A DNA stretch of 64,000 nucleotides from Pseudomonadota bacterium (GCA_018240465.1 JAFEFS010000081.1:1-64000); one strand, 5' to 3'. Shown: positions 47,604 to 57,062, counted from the stretch's first letter. The notes: generated from the letters alone by a model not told the origin. Made by a program: numbers and translations.

Positions 47604-48314
47604 CTAAGCCGAAACCGCATTCGGCAACGGAGCCGCCGCAGCGCGCGGCGTACCGACCAATTTCCCCGAAACCAGGGCAGGCAGCAGCGCAAGCGCCTCG
47701 GCGAAGTCCTTGATCGGTGCGTGCGGAATCTTCTTCGCTCGGCAATGATCGACGAGCTTGCCCTTGGCGAAGACAAAATCGGCGGCTTCGGCGACGCAGT
47801 AGTCCGAGGCGCCATCCCCCACCATGAGCACGCGCCGGCGAGGACCCTGTGCACGCGCTGCCGCAGTGCATTTGCAGGTGCCGCTCTTCGCGCGGCACAT
47901 CGGGCTCGCGTTCGGAAACCCGAGGCGCCATTCGCGCTCGCCGACTTCCTCGAGCCGATTCGCGGTGACCGGCAGGTAGTCGAAGTCGTAGTGGCGCAGG
48001 ATGAAATGGATCGCGTAGTCGAGGCCGTCGCTGAGGATCTCGACCGGCATGCCATGCTCTTTCGCGCTGGCGACGAACGCGGCGAACCCCGGATCGATTG
48101 CGCGCTCGGTCAAATGTCGGTCGAGCTCGTCGCGGCTCATGTCGAGCAGGGCGACCTGCCCGGCCATGCACTCGCGCGAACCGATGCGACCGGCTTTCCA
48201 GTCGTCCTCCAGTTTCTCCCAACCAGGCTGGCCGAAACGTTCGAGCAAAGTATCGGTGGTGTCTTCGACGGAAATGGTACCGTCGAAGTCGCAAAGCAGG
48301 GTCCAGTCGGACAC
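47604..48314 (-). CDS. HAD-IB phosphatase, MtnX/SerB-like
   Basis: A 236-residue phosphatase. Motif I is LLCDFDGTISVEDTTD with nucleophile Asp and acid/base Asp. The cap is helical. VEILSDGLDYAIHFIL carries the motif II Ser. The Lys region is CRAKSGTCK, and motif IV is VLMVGDGASDYCVAEAADFV. The overall pattern is of MtnX-type enzymes of methionine salvage, close to phosphoserine phosphatase. No other methionine-salvage gene is nearby. The GTG at 48314 is preceded by GAGG at good spacing and gives the natural start; an ATG at 48401 would add 29 unlikely residues. It is probably in one transcript with the aminotransferase. Confidence 0.82.
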   Translation of the reverse strand: MSDWTLLCDFDGTISVEDTTDTLLERFGQPGWEKLEDDWKAGRIGSRECMAGQVALLDMSRDELDRHLTERAIDPGFAAFVASAKEHGMPVEILSDGLDYAIHFILRHYDFDYLPVTANRLEEVGEREWRLGFPNASPMCRAKSGTCKCTAAARAQGPRRRVLMVGDGASDYCVAEAADFVFAKGKLVDHCRAKKIPHAPIKDFAEALALLPALVSGKLVGTPRAAAAPLPNAVSA

Positions 48315-48473
48315 GGGGTACCTCGGAATACGGGAATCGGGGCGCGTGCTTGTTTTGCTTGTGGGGTGTGCGCCGGAGCGGCATTTTAGTGCTGCGGACA
48401 CGGGTACGAAAGCGGTACGGTCCGAAAAGCCCCATTTTCTACAGCCGGGATTAAGGTTTTCTGCGCTGGCGGC

Positions 48474-50294
48474 TCAGGCTGCGCCACGCACGGTGGCGAG
48501 GAAGGCGCCGCCGTACCGCTCCAGCTTGGCTGCGCCGACGCCACCGATCAAGCCGAGTTCTTCGGCATTCCGCGGCCGCGCGCGCAGCATTTCGAGCAGG
48601 GTCGCGTCGTGGAAAATCACGTACGCGGGTACGCCCTGCTCGCGCGCCAGATGGGCGCGCGTGGCACGCAGCGCGTCCCACAGCGCCGTCTCGTGCGGCG
48701 CGATGTCGAGGCTCTGGCGCGCGCGCGCGCCGCGGACGGCCTTGCGCGTCGCGCGGCGCTCCTCCCGGCTCGCGGGTTTGCGCAACGATACCCGCACCTC
48801 GCCACGCAGCACGCCGCGCGCGGCGGGAGTCAAACGCAACACGCCATAACCCTCCGCGTCGGTCGCGAGCAGGCCGTTGGCGACGAGCTGGCGGAACATG
48901 CTGCGCCACTGCTTCTCGTCCAGGCCTGCGCCGACACCGAATACACTGAGCCGGTCGTGATCGAGGCTGCGCACGCGTTCGTCGTCGATGCCGCGCAGCA
49001 CGTTGGTCAGATGGCCGACACCGTAGCGCTGGCCGGTGCGGTAGACGCAGGACAATGCCTTCTGCGCCAGCTCGGTGCCGTCGAACGACACGGGCGGGTT
49101 GACGCAATTGTCGCAATTTCCACAATTGTCCTTTTCCACTATTTCGCCGAAATAGCCGAGCAGGTGACGGCGGCGGCAGGTCGCGATCTCGGCGTAGCCG
49201 AGCAGCGCATCGAGTTTCGCGCGCTCGACGCGCTTGCGCTCCTCGCCGGACTCGGATTGGGCGATGAACTGTGCCAGCGTCACCACATCGCCAAGGCCAT
49301 AGCACATCCACGCCTCGGCCGGCAGTCCGTCGCGGCCGGCGCGGCCGGTTTCCTGGTAGTAGCCTTCGAGGCTCTTGGGCAGATCCATGTGCGCGACGAA
49401 GCGCACGTCGGGCTTGTCGATGCCCATGCCGAACGCGATCGTCGCGCACATGACGATGCCATCCTCGCGCAGGAAGCGCTGCTGGTTGTGCACGCGCTGG
49501 GCTGCGTCCATGCCGGCGTGATACGGCAGCGCGGCCACGCCCTGCTCGACCAGCCCCGCGGCCGTCTCCTCGACCTTGCGCCGCGACAGACAGTAGACGA
49601 TGCCCGACTCGCCCTGGTGACCGGCAAGAAAGTCCTTGAGCTGGCGTCTGGAATTTTCCTTTTCCACGACGCGATACTGGATGTTCTTTCGATCGAAGCT
49701 CGAAACGAACTGGCGCGCGCCTTCGAGGTTCAGGCGTTCGACGATTTCGCGCCGCGTCGGCGCGTCTGCCGTCGCGGTCAGCGCGATGCGCGGAATGCCG
49801 GGGAAGCGCTCGTGCAGGATCGTGAGCTGGCGGTACTCGGGACGAAAATCGTGCCCCCATTGCGACACACAATGCGCTTCGTCGATCGCGAACAGCGCGA
49901 CATTCGCCTTCGCGATCAGGTCCAGGCAACGTTCGCTGAGCAAACGCTCGGGCGCGACGTAGAGCAGCTTCAGCTTGCCCGCGGCGAAATCGCGCTCGAC
50001 CTCGAACTGCGCGCGCGCGTCGAGGCTCGAATTGAGAAACGCCGCGGCCACGCCGAACTGGCGCAGCGCCTCGACCTGGTCCTGCATCAGCGCAATCAGC
50101 GGCGAGACGACCACGGCCGTACCCGAGCGCATCAGCGCCGGAATCTGGTAGCACAGCGACTTGCCGCCACCGGTCGGCATCAGCACGAGCGCATCGCCAC
50201 CGCCGCCGACCTGCTCGATGATCGCCCGCTGTTCGCCGCGAAACCCGGAGTAGCCGAAAACCTGGTGGAGAATGTCGATGGCGTCCCGCGTCAT
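48474..50294 (-). CDS. recQ: ATP-dependent DNA helicase RecQ
   Basis: A 606-residue SF2 helicase of full length. Motif 0 is [17 protein letters not shown]. Walker A is [17 protein letters not shown]. The DEAH box is [20 protein letters not shown]. Motifs IV-VI are [34 protein letters not shown] and [18 protein letters not shown]. The zinc subdomain has Cys in ATCRRRHLL and [10 protein letters not shown] winged helix follows, and an HRDC domain (about 520-600) closes the protein. It unwinds DNA 3'-5' in RecF-pathway repair. It stands alone on the minus strand. Confidence 0.97.
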   Translation of the reverse strand: MTRDAIDILHQVFGYSGFRGEQRAIIEQVGGGGDALVLMPTGGGKSLCYQIPALMRSGTAVVVSPLIALMQDQVEALRQFGVAAAFLNSSLDARAQFEVERDFAAGKLKLLYVAPERLLSERCLDLIAKANVALFAIDEAHCVSQWGHDFRPEYRQLTILHERFPGIPRIALTATADAPTRREIVERLNLEGARQFVSSFDRKNIQYRVVEKENSRRQLKDFLAGHQGESGIVYCLSRRKVEETAAGLVEQGVAALPYHAGMDAAQRVHNQQRFLREDGIVMCATIAFGMGIDKPDVRFVAHMDLPKSLEGYYQETGRAGRDGLPAEAWMCYGLGDVVTLAQFIAQSESGEERKRVERAKLDALLGYAEIATCRRRHLLGYFGEIVEKDNCGNCDNCVNPPVSFDGTELAQKALSCVYRTGQRYGVGHLTNVLRGIDDERVRSLDHDRLSVFGVGAGLDEKQWRSMFRQLVANGLLATDAEGYGVLRLTPAARGVLRGEVRVSLRKPASREERRATRKAVRGARARQSLDIAPHETALWDALRATRAHLAREQGVPAYVIFHDATLLEMLRARPRNAEELGLIGGVGAAKLERYGGAFLATVRGAA

Positions 50295-50407
50295 GCGTGA
50301 ATTTTACCAGCCTCGACGTTTGAAACGGTCCGACGCGCAGCGATGCTTCCGCCGCAACACGGTTTTGGCTAAGGTAGCGATCCACCACATCGCATCGAGT
50401 CCGCTCC

Positions 50408-50878
50408 ATGGCCCGCCTGCTCCGACTTTTCGCCCTCGTCGCCGTTGCCGTATCGCTTGCCGGCTGTTTCGGCGGCGCCACCAAACACCCGATCAACCCG
50501 CCGAACGCCTCGATCCAGTTGCTCGAAGTGTTGCCGGACGGGCACTGGAAGCTGTCGATCCGTCTCGAGAACTTTTCCGACCAGACCGTGCACTACTCCA
50601 CACTGAAAGGCGAGCTGCGCGTCAGCGGAATGGATGCCGCACAACTCGACCTGAAGCCGGAAATGGACATTCCCGGCCTCAACGCCGACATCGTCGAAAC
50701 GACACTGTCGCCGGGCGCCGACCTGCAGAAAGCGTTTGCGCTCGACGTGAAAGCGCCGGGCGGCGCGGCGTACGAGCTCAAGGGCACGATCGGCGTGCCC
50801 GCCGCCGACAAGGATTTCAAATTCGAGCACAAGAGCCGGCTGTCGCCGGTTCCGGGCATTCCGAACCAGTACCGGTAA
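50408..50878 (+). CDS. Putative lipoprotein with LEA14-like domain
   Basis: A 156-residue protein with a lipoprotein signal peptide (LLRLFALVAVAVSLAGC; lipobox LAGC, mature Cys at 20). The mature domain has alternating strands (WKLSIRLENFSDQTVHYSTL, KGELRVSGMDAAQLDL, GGAAYELKGTIGVP), in keeping with the LEA14/WHy immunoglobulin-like fold. The residues after Cys (Phe-Gly-Gly) predict outer-membrane sorting. The function is unknown. It lies between recQ (divergent) and an acyl-CoA dehydrogenase gene. Confidence 0.7.
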   Translation: MARLLRLFALVAVAVSLAGCFGGATKHPINPPNASIQLLEVLPDGHWKLSIRLENFSDQTVHYSTLKGELRVSGMDAAQLDLKPEMDIPGLNADIVETTLSPGADLQKAFALDVKAPGGAAYELKGTIGVPAADKDFKFEHKSRLSPVPGIPNQYR

Positions 50879-50957
50879 AACCGCCAAGCGCTGAAGTTCA
50901 AACGCGACGCGCACCGGCCTTGAGCCCTCAGCTCCCGGCCCCAATCGAGGAAACAAG

Positions 50958-52748
50958 ATGACCCGTTACGCCGCCCCGCTCGCCGACATGCGTTTCGTGC
51001 TGTTCGATTTGCTCGACGTCGAAAAACAATACGCACGCCTGCCCGGCGGCGACGCGGCGACGCGCGACACGCTCGATGCGATCTTCGAGGAGGCGGCGAA
51101 GTTCTGCGAGCAGGTGCTCGCGCCGATCAATTCGAGCGCGGACGAAGAGGGCTGCACACTCGACAAGGCCACAGGCAACGTGACCACGCCGAAAGGCTTC
51201 AAGGAGGCGTACAGGCAATACGTCGACGGCGGCTGGAGCAGCCTCAATGCGCCGCAAGCCTACGGCGGCCAGCACCTGCCCGAGTCGATCGGCGCGCCGA
51301 TCAAGGAGATGCTCGATTCGGCCAATCTGTCGTGGGGCAACTTTCCGCTGCTCTCGCACGGCGCGTCCGAAGCGCTGCGGCTGCACGGCGAGGAATGGCA
51401 GCGCGTCGCCTTCCTCAAGCCCATCGTCGAGGGCCGCTGGACCGGCACGATGTGCCTGACCGAACCGCATTGCGGCTCCGACCTCGGCCTGCTGCGCACG
51501 CGCGCCGAAGCGAACGCCGATGGCAGCTACCGCATCAGCGGCACGAAGATCTTCATCACCGCCGGCGAGCACGACCTGACCGAGAACATCGTCCACCTCG
51601 TGCTCGCGCGCCTGCCCGACGCGCCCGCGGGCGTGAAAGGCATCTCGCTGTTCATCGTGCCGAAGTTCAAGGTCGACCGCGATGGCAGGATGGGCGCGCG
51701 CAACGCTGTCGTCTGCGGCGCGATCGAGCACAAGATGGGGATCAAGGCCTCGGTCACCTGCGTGATGAACTTCGATGCCGCCGAGGGTTATCTCATCGGC
51801 GCACCGAACAAGGGCCTCAACGCGATGTTCACGATGATGAACACCGCGCGTCTCGCGGTCGGCATCCAGGGCCTCGGCCTGATCGAGCGCGCCTACCAGA
51901 TCTCGCTCGCCTACGCGCGCGAGCGCCTGCAGGGCCGCTCGCTGAGCGGGCCGAAATTCCCCGACAAGCCGGCCGACCCGCTGATCGTGCATGCCGATAT
52001 CCGCCGCATGCTGCTCACGCAGAAGGCCTTCGCCGAGGGCACGCGCGCGCTGAGCTATTACGCGGCAAGCCTGGTCGACCTGGTCGAACGTTCGCCCGAC
52101 GAAGCCGAGCGCAAGCGCGCCGACGAGCTGCTTTCGTTCCTGATCCCGATCGTCAAGGCGCTGCTCACCGAAGCCGCGAACGAATGCGCCTATCACGCCG
52201 TGCAGATCCATGGCGGCCATGGCTACATCCGCGAAACCGGCATCGAACAGTTCGCGCGCGACGCGCGCATCACGACGATCTACGAGGGCACCACCGGCAT
52301 CCAGGCGCTGGACCTGCTCGGACGCAAGATCCTCGCCACGCAGGGCGTCGGCCTGCGTCATTTCCTCGAGGAAATCGGCGGGTTCTGCAAGGCGCAGGCG
52401 GACAATGCCGCGCTCGCCGAATTCACCGGCCCTCTGACCAAGGTGGCGCAGGAATGGGGCGATCTGACCCTCGCGCTGGGCAAGCGCGCGATGGCGAACC
52501 CGGACGAGGTCGGCGCGGCCGCGGTCGACTATCTGTTCTATTCCGGCTACATCGCCCTCGCCTATTTCTGGACGCGCAGCGTCGCCGCAGCCGAAGCCTC
52601 GAAACAGCCCCCGGATTTCAAGGCGGCCAAGCGCTACACCGCCCGCTTCTACTTCGCGCGCATCCTGCCGCGCACGCTGGCGCACAAGGCCGCGGTCGAT
52701 GCGGGTACGGACAGCCTGCTCGCAATGCCCGAGGCGATGTTCGGATAG
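50958..52748 (+). CDS. Acyl-CoA dehydrogenase of the large (about 600 residue) DmdC-like class
   Basis: A 596-residue flavoenzyme. The N-terminal segment RYAAPLADMRFVLFDLLDVE is the extra helix typical of this larger class. TGTMCLTEPHCGSDLGLLRT and GTKIFITAGEHDLTENIVHL surround the FAD. YHAVQIHGGHGYIRETGIEQ and ITTIYEGTTGIQALDLLGRK contain the catalytic-base Glu in YEGT. A C-terminal all-helical domain follows. Relatives act on medium or long acyl-CoAs or 3-methylmercaptopropionyl-CoA; the substrate is not determinable. Gene boundaries are clear, and an acetyltransferase gene starts 31 bases downstream. Confidence 0.92.
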   Translation: MTRYAAPLADMRFVLFDLLDVEKQYARLPGGDAATRDTLDAIFEEAAKFCEQVLAPINSSADEEGCTLDKATGNVTTPKGFKEAYRQYVDGGWSSLNAPQAYGGQHLPESIGAPIKEMLDSANLSWGNFPLLSHGASEALRLHGEEWQRVAFLKPIVEGRWTGTMCLTEPHCGSDLGLLRTRAEANADGSYRISGTKIFITAGEHDLTENIVHLVLARLPDAPAGVKGISLFIVPKFKVDRDGRMGARNAVVCGAIEHKMGIKASVTCVMNFDAAEGYLIGAPNKGLNAMFTMMNTARLAVGIQGLGLIERAYQISLAYARERLQGRSLSGPKFPDKPADPLIVHADIRRMLLTQKAFAEGTRALSYYAASLVDLVERSPDEAERKRADELLSFLIPIVKALLTEAANECAYHAVQIHGGHGYIRETGIEQFARDARITTIYEGTTGIQALDLLGRKILATQGVGLRHFLEEIGGFCKAQADNAALAEFTGPLTKVAQEWGDLTLALGKRAMANPDEVGAAAVDYLFYSGYIALAYFWTRSVAAAEASKQPPDFKAAKRYTARFYFARILPRTLAHKAAVDAGTDSLLAMPEAMFG

Positions 52749-52779
52749 CATTCACCCCAGCAGCCGTTTTCGTTTTGCC

Positions 52780-53268
52780 ATGAACGACCCCGCGCCGGAA
52801 ATCGAAGTCCACATCCGCCTCGCCCACGCCGACGACGACGAGTTCATCCTCGCGCTCGCCGGCCGCTTCGCCGAGTTCGAGTTGCCGCCGTGGCGCAAGC
52901 GCGCGGAAACGCTGGCCGGCATCGAGCGCGACATCGAACACCACTTGCGCACGCTGCCGCCGGCATCGCACCTGTTCGTCGCCGAGGACGACGATGCGAT
53001 GCAGCTCGGCTTCCTGCATCTGCAGACGCGCAAGGACTTCTTCACCGGCGCGCTCAACTGCCACATCGCCGACCTCGTCGTTGCCGCCGAGCACGAGGGC
53101 CGCGGCACCGCCTCGGCAATGCTGCGCTTCGCCGAGGCCTGGGCGAAGGAACATCGCTGCCGCTTCCTCACGCTCGGCGTGTTTCCGAACAACGAGCGCG
53201 CGCGTCGACTGTACGAACATCATGGCTTCGGCGTCGAAATTTTGAGCATGGTCAAGCCGGTTCGCTGA
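52780..53268 (+). CDS. GNAT family N-acetyltransferase
   Basis: A 162-residue protein of the GNAT fold. VHIRLAHADDDEFILALAGR begins the domain, DLVVAAEHEGRGTASAMLRF is the acetyl-CoA loop (motif A), and LTLGVFPNNERARRLYEHHG is motif B. The substrate is unknown. The ATG at 52780 begins the domain at once; the in-frame extension overlaps the dehydrogenase gene. Confidence 0.88.
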   Translation: MNDPAPEIEVHIRLAHADDDEFILALAGRFAEFELPPWRKRAETLAGIERDIEHHLRTLPPASHLFVAEDDDAMQLGFLHLQTRKDFFTGALNCHIADLVVAAEHEGRGTASAMLRFAEAWAKEHRCRFLTLGVFPNNERARRLYEHHGFGVEILSMVKPVR

Positions 53269-53329
53269 TGCTGCATTACACTTCGGCAATCTCAACCCCC
53301 ATTCGCGCCGAACCCTCCGCAAGCGCGGC

Positions 53330-55153
53330 ATGAGCACACCCAACCCCGCCATCATCCAGTCCATGCAACGTGCCTCCGCGTTGCTGCAGGCAGGCAATTT
53401 CGTCGCCGCGCGCAGCCTGCTCGAACAGGTCGTGCAAGCGGCGCCCGGCTTCGTCGAAGGGTACCGCCTGCTCGCGGGCGCGCAGCTCGCGCTCGGCGAC
53501 AGCAACGTCGCGGAACGCAGCCTGCGCCACGCCGTCGCGATCGATCCGGATTGGGCGCCCGCGCAAGCCGCCCTCGGCGAACTGCTGATCGGCTCGGGCC
53601 GCGGCGATGAAGGCGAACGCGCATTGCGCCGGGCCGTGGCACACGCTCACCGCTATCCGCGCGCACTCTATCTGCTCGCGTGCCTGCTCAATGAATCGAA
53701 CCGGCATGCCGAAGTCGCCGATCTCACCGCAACGTTGGCTGACGACGCGCGCGCCGATCCCGACCTGCTGCAACAACGCGCGATCGCGCTGGCCAAACTG
53801 GCACGGCTCGACGAGGCAATCGCGATCCAGCAGCGCCTGGTCGCGATGGCCCCGGACAACGCGACCGTGGAGTTGCTTCTCGCCGGCACGCTCGATACGG
53901 CCGGCCGGCATCGCGAAGCCGAGCGGCATGCGCGCAGCGCGATCGGCAAGGGCGCGAGCAGCGCCGAGGCACACTACCTGCACGCACGCACCCTGATCGC
54001 CACCGATCGCGCCGACGAAGCCGAGACGCTGCTGCGCAACGTCGTCGCCGCGCAACCGCTGTTCGCCGACGCGCAGACCAATCTCGCCCAGCTGATCTGG
54101 ATGCGCACGGGCGATGCCGAGGCCGCCGGCGAGCACATCGACCGCGCACTGCGGCGACATCCCGACGATAGCGCGCTTGCCATCGCCCGTACCAACCTGC
54201 TCGCCGGCTCCGGCGACGCGGGCGCGGCGCTCGCCGCGATCGAAGCACGCGCGGCGTCGGCGAGCGCGGACCTGCTCGTGCTCGCCTGTGCCAGTCAGGC
54301 CGCACTGCAATCCGGCGACGGCGCACGCGCGCTGAGCTACGCGCTGCGCGCCGTGCGGCTTGCGCCTGCGGAACCGCTATCGAACCACAGCCTGATCGAA
54401 GCCCTGCTCGCCACCGGCGATGCCGACGCCGCCCGCCACCGTGCCGAAGCACTGCTGCGCACTCACCCGGACGACCAGTTCCTGATCGCCGCACAGACCA
54501 CCGCTTGGCGTCTGCTCGGCGATCCACGCTACGTCGCATATTGCGACTACGCCGGCATGGCGCGCGCCTGGCCCCTCGACACGCCGCGCGGCTGGCGCGA
54601 CTTGCCGGCCTACCTGGCCGATCTTGCGACGAGCCTGAAACGCCTGCACACGATGCGCGCGCATCCTCTGCACCAGACCTTGCGCCACGGCTCGCAAACC
54701 GCGCAGAACCTGCTCGACGTCGACGATGCGCCGATCCGTGCGTTCTTCGGCGCGATCGACGCGCCGATCCGCCGGCACATCGAGGCGATCGGTCGCGGCG
54801 ATGATCCCTTGCGCCGGCGCAACAACGGGGCCTACCGGATCGCTGGCATCTGGTCGGTGCGCCTCAACGCGCAAGGCTTCCACACCAACCACGTGCATCC
54901 GCAGGGCTGGCTTTCTTCCGCGTGCTACATCGAACTGCCACGCGCCGTCGCCGGCGACAACCCCGGCCGCGAAGGCTTCCTCAAGTTCGGCGAACCGGGA
55001 TATCCGACGCAGCCCGGACTCGAACCCGAATATTTCATCCGCCCCGAACCCGGCCTGCTCGCCCTGTTCCCGTCGTATTTCTGGCACGGCACGGTGCCGT
55101 TCGGCGGCGACGACACTCGGTTGACGATCGCCTTCGACCTCGTCCCGGCGTGA
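53330..55153 (+). CDS. TPR-repeat protein with C-terminal 2OG-Fe(II) oxygenase domain
   Basis: A 607-residue fusion. Residues 1-390 are a string of TPR-like helical hairpins (for example AARSLLEQVVQAAPGFVEGY, AERSLRHAVAIDPDWAPAQA, ADEAETLLRNVVAAQPLFAD). The last 200 residues form a jelly-roll oxygenase: FHTNHVHPQGWLSSACYIEL supplies candidate iron ligands. LFPSYFWHGTVPFGGDDTRL then TIAFDLVP supplies the distal His and the Arg that binds 2-oxoglutarate. Family members (2OG-FeII_Oxy_5) are uncharacterised; a protein hydroxylase that binds its target through the TPR part is a reasonable guess. Confidence 0.85.
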   Translation: MSTPNPAIIQSMQRASALLQAGNFVAARSLLEQVVQAAPGFVEGYRLLAGAQLALGDSNVAERSLRHAVAIDPDWAPAQAALGELLIGSGRGDEGERALRRAVAHAHRYPRALYLLACLLNESNRHAEVADLTATLADDARADPDLLQQRAIALAKLARLDEAIAIQQRLVAMAPDNATVELLLAGTLDTAGRHREAERHARSAIGKGASSAEAHYLHARTLIATDRADEAETLLRNVVAAQPLFADAQTNLAQLIWMRTGDAEAAGEHIDRALRRHPDDSALAIARTNLLAGSGDAGAALAAIEARAASASADLLVLACASQAALQSGDGARALSYALRAVRLAPAEPLSNHSLIEALLATGDADAARHRAEALLRTHPDDQFLIAAQTTAWRLLGDPRYVAYCDYAGMARAWPLDTPRGWRDLPAYLADLATSLKRLHTMRAHPLHQTLRHGSQTAQNLLDVDDAPIRAFFGAIDAPIRRHIEAIGRGDDPLRRRNNGAYRIAGIWSVRLNAQGFHTNHVHPQGWLSSACYIELPRAVAGDNPGREGFLKFGEPGYPTQPGLEPEYFIRPEPGLLALFPSYFWHGTVPFGGDDTRLTIAFDLVPA

Positions 55154-55290
55154 GCGGTGGCGGCGTGGAGCGGGCGGCGCCAGCGCACATTCGCAAACCC
55201 TGCCTGAATTCGGCTATGCTGCGAAGCCGGATACGATCGTTTGGCAGCGAATCGCCCAAGCCCGCCTGTTGGCGCCATTGGTGACACCGG

Positions 55291-55953
55291 ATGCCGAGTC
55301 ATAGATCACAAATCGCCGCGACGAAGTCCCCGAACCTCGAACTCGACCGCATGGCCCTGTTCGAACCGCGCAAGGTCAGTGACATCCACGCCACGCGCGT
55401 GCTCTCGCTCGATTCCAACGGCCGCATCCTCGACTGGATTTCGTGGCAGGACGCGGTCTGCCTCTACGTACGCGACGCCGTGTCGTGGACCTTGGGCAAT
55501 CCCTGCCTGACCATCCACGGCGGCACCAGCCGCGAAACCGGCGAGCAGTCGACGCTGGACCTGCACCCGATCGTCGCCAGCCGCGGCCACGCGCGCCTGC
55601 ACGCGGTCGATCCCGCGCCGGCGTTGACCAATGCCGCGCTGTTCGCGCGCGACCGCATGCTCTGCCTGTACTGCGGCGAGCACTTTTCGCGCGGCGAATT
55701 GACCCGCGATCACGTCGTGCCGCTGTCCAAAGGTGGCCGCGACTCCTGGGAAAACGTCGTCAGCGCCTGCCTCGCCTGCAACATCCGCAAGGGCAGCCAC
55801 ACCCCGCAGCAAGCCAGCATGCCGCTACTGGCCGTGCCCTACCGACCAAGCTGGGTCGAACACTTGATCCTGTCGAACCGCAACATCCTTGCCGACCAGA
55901 TGGAGTTCCTCATGAACCATCTGCCGAAAAATCGGCGGCGGATGCAGGCTTGA
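55291..55953 (+). CDS. HNH endonuclease family protein
   Basis: A 220-residue protein. The HNH module is in the last 100 residues: CLYCGEHFSRGELTRDHVVP (zinc Cys pair and the His of the beta-beta-alpha-metal core), then LSKGGRDSWENVVSACLACN with the second Cys pair and the Asn, then IRKGSHTPQ. The N-terminal part (RVLSLDSNGRILDWISWQDA) is typical of small chromosomal HNH proteins related to McrA-type nucleases. The target is unknown. The ATG at 55291 is used; an ATG at 55351 also gives a full domain, and neither has a strong ribosome-binding site. It is the last ordinary-composition gene before the attC cluster. Confidence 0.82.
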   Translation: MPSHRSQIAATKSPNLELDRMALFEPRKVSDIHATRVLSLDSNGRILDWISWQDAVCLYVRDAVSWTLGNPCLTIHGGTSRETGEQSTLDLHPIVASRGHARLHAVDPAPALTNAALFARDRMLCLYCGEHFSRGELTRDHVVPLSKGGRDSWENVVSACLACNIRKGSHTPQQASMPLLAVPYRPSWVEHLILSNRNILADQMEFLMNHLPKNRRRMQA

Positions 55954-56429
55954 ACAGCGGCCGACGGTCGAAACCTCCAACCCCGTGGCGGGTGCGTAGT
56001 CGCCCAGCCAGTACGGATAGAAAATAAAGTCGATAATCGTCGTCGGCAAAAAGTTGCCTGACGGTTGTTGCCGCACCGGATCAGACGTAGCGAAACCCAA
56101 GACAGTATTAGCCGTGGCAAACTAGGGCGCTGCGCGCGCGTCGCGCACGATCGCCCGGACGAGGCCGGACAATTGCGCGCGAGTGCGGCGACGATCTTGT
56201 TTTTGTGCCGTTGCCGGGCACTCAGCCGGCGATAGCGGGAGCACCAACGGCAGCACCAACCCCGCTACCCAGACGCAGGCGTGTTTTCCCGCTTGCCTTG
56301 TGCACTGGACTTCAGTCAGGCGCCGTCCAACCCAGTGCAGCAGCCCTGCTTGACGCCCCGCAGTCCCGTAGCTACCGTCAATCTCACCCTCCGGCCCTTC
56401 GCTGGTAGGCGACAAACGGAGTACACAAC
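55954..56429. other. Gene-free left flank of the cassette cluster
   Basis: 476 bases between the HNH gene and the EthD-like gene. No integrase gene and no convincing attI or attC was found. A hairpin GCACTGG/CCAGTGC surrounds about 56298-56337. On the minus strand, codons near 55960-56100 read as a protein-like string (NFLPTTIIDFIFYPYWLGDY), possibly a gene remnant. A 104-codon minus-strand frame at 56122-56436 has no family feature. The left border of the EthD cassette is therefore undefined. Confidence 0.45.
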
Positions 56430-56738
56430 ATGGCAAAGCTCTTCGCGATCTACCAGCAACCCAAGGATCCGGCCGCGTTTGACAGCTACTACTTCAGCAA
56501 GCACGTCCCGCTCGCAAAGACCATCCCCGGGCTTAAGAGCTATGAGGTGACCCGAGGGGACGTCATGGGAATGGCAGGGAAGCACGGCGTCTACCTCGTC
56601 GCCGTCCTCGAGTTCGAGTCCATGGAAGCCATAGGGGCAGCTATGGCATCGTCGCAGGGTCAGGCGACCGCCGCCGACCTCGCCAACTTCGCGAGCGCAG
56701 GAGTTGACGTGATGATGGGTGAAACCAGGCTGGTCTAG
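56430..56738 (+). CDS. EthD family protein (cassette gene 1)
   Basis: A 102-residue ferredoxin-like-fold protein. AKLFAIYQQPKDPAAFDSYY, FSKHVPLAKTIPGLKSYEVT and HGVYLVAVLEFESMEAIGAA match the EthD/antibiotic-biosynthesis-monooxygenase-like pattern with the conserved HVPLA. EthD proteins accompany oxidative degradation genes, but no such partner is here. GGAG lies upstream of the ATG. Its stop is 15 bases before a predicted attC site, as expected for a gene cassette. Confidence 0.85.
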   Translation: MAKLFAIYQQPKDPAAFDSYYFSKHVPLAKTIPGLKSYEVTRGDVMGMAGKHGVYLVAVLEFESMEAIGAAMASSQGQATAADLANFASAGVDVMMGETRLV

Positions 56739-56753
56739 CACTACCGAGGTGCT

Positions 56754-56883
56754 GCCTAGCCCCTTGGTCGAGCCGACCCGCTACGGCAGCCGGCGCCTGA
56801 CGGCTCCAGGCGCCAATGGCTTCATGCCTTCCGCCGCCAGGCACCGTCCGCCTCTGCGGGCTGCTCACCTTGAACGTCTAGGC
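56754..56883 (+). other. attC-like site 1 (after the EthD gene)
   Basis: R'' GCCTAGC (56754-56760), five-base spacer, L'' GGTCGAGC (56766-56773), L' GCTCACC (56863-56869), six-base spacer, R' GTCTAGGC (56876-56883). L'' and L' pair except for one extra C, which would be extrahelical. The 90-base centre holds further palindromes (GGCGCC copies). The nearly invariant AAC/GTT of the core is changed here (AGC and GTC), so the site may be degenerate. Confidence 0.55.
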
Positions 56884-56891
56884 ACCGGAAA

Positions 56892-57062
56892 ATGCTGAGT
56901 CGTACATCCCTTAGATTTCTTGCACTACTCTTGGTCTTATCTATTCCATTTTGGATACTAGGTGCTGTATTCAGTGCCAAGTTGCCTGGATCGATACCGC
57001 TAAGTGCTCTTCAGTTCTTTGCCGTCTCCACGGCGGCCGTCCTCTCGTGTCAGGTCAACTGA
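56892..57062 (+). pseudogene. Truncated CAAX-protease (CPBP)-like membrane fragment (cassette gene 2)
   Basis: A 56-codon open frame just inside the second cassette, starting nine bases after R' of the first site. It encodes a hydrophobic N-terminus (RFLALLLVLSIPFWILGAVF) followed by LPGSIPLSALQFFAV. This resembles the first helix of bacterial CPBP intramembrane proteases (typical wording SIPFWLLG), whose full length is 200 or more residues with Glu-Glu and His motifs. These motifs are missing, so the gene is cut off or shortened. Its base composition is clearly lower in GC than the surroundings. It could instead be a true small membrane protein. Confidence 0.55.

Noticed and set aside
56298..56337. 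GCACTGG/CCAGTGC hairpin with a GTCCAAC word, possible attC before the EthD gene
   Set aside because: No matching R' box (GTTGGAC) occurs within attC distance and the arms do not follow R-L order, so it is treated as an ordinary hairpin.
56122..56436. 104-codon minus-strand frame left of the cassette cluster
   Set aside because: One short hydrophobic stretch only, no family feature and no clear ribosome-binding site. It was considered as a possible integrase remnant, but no recombinase motif (R...HxxR...Y) is present.
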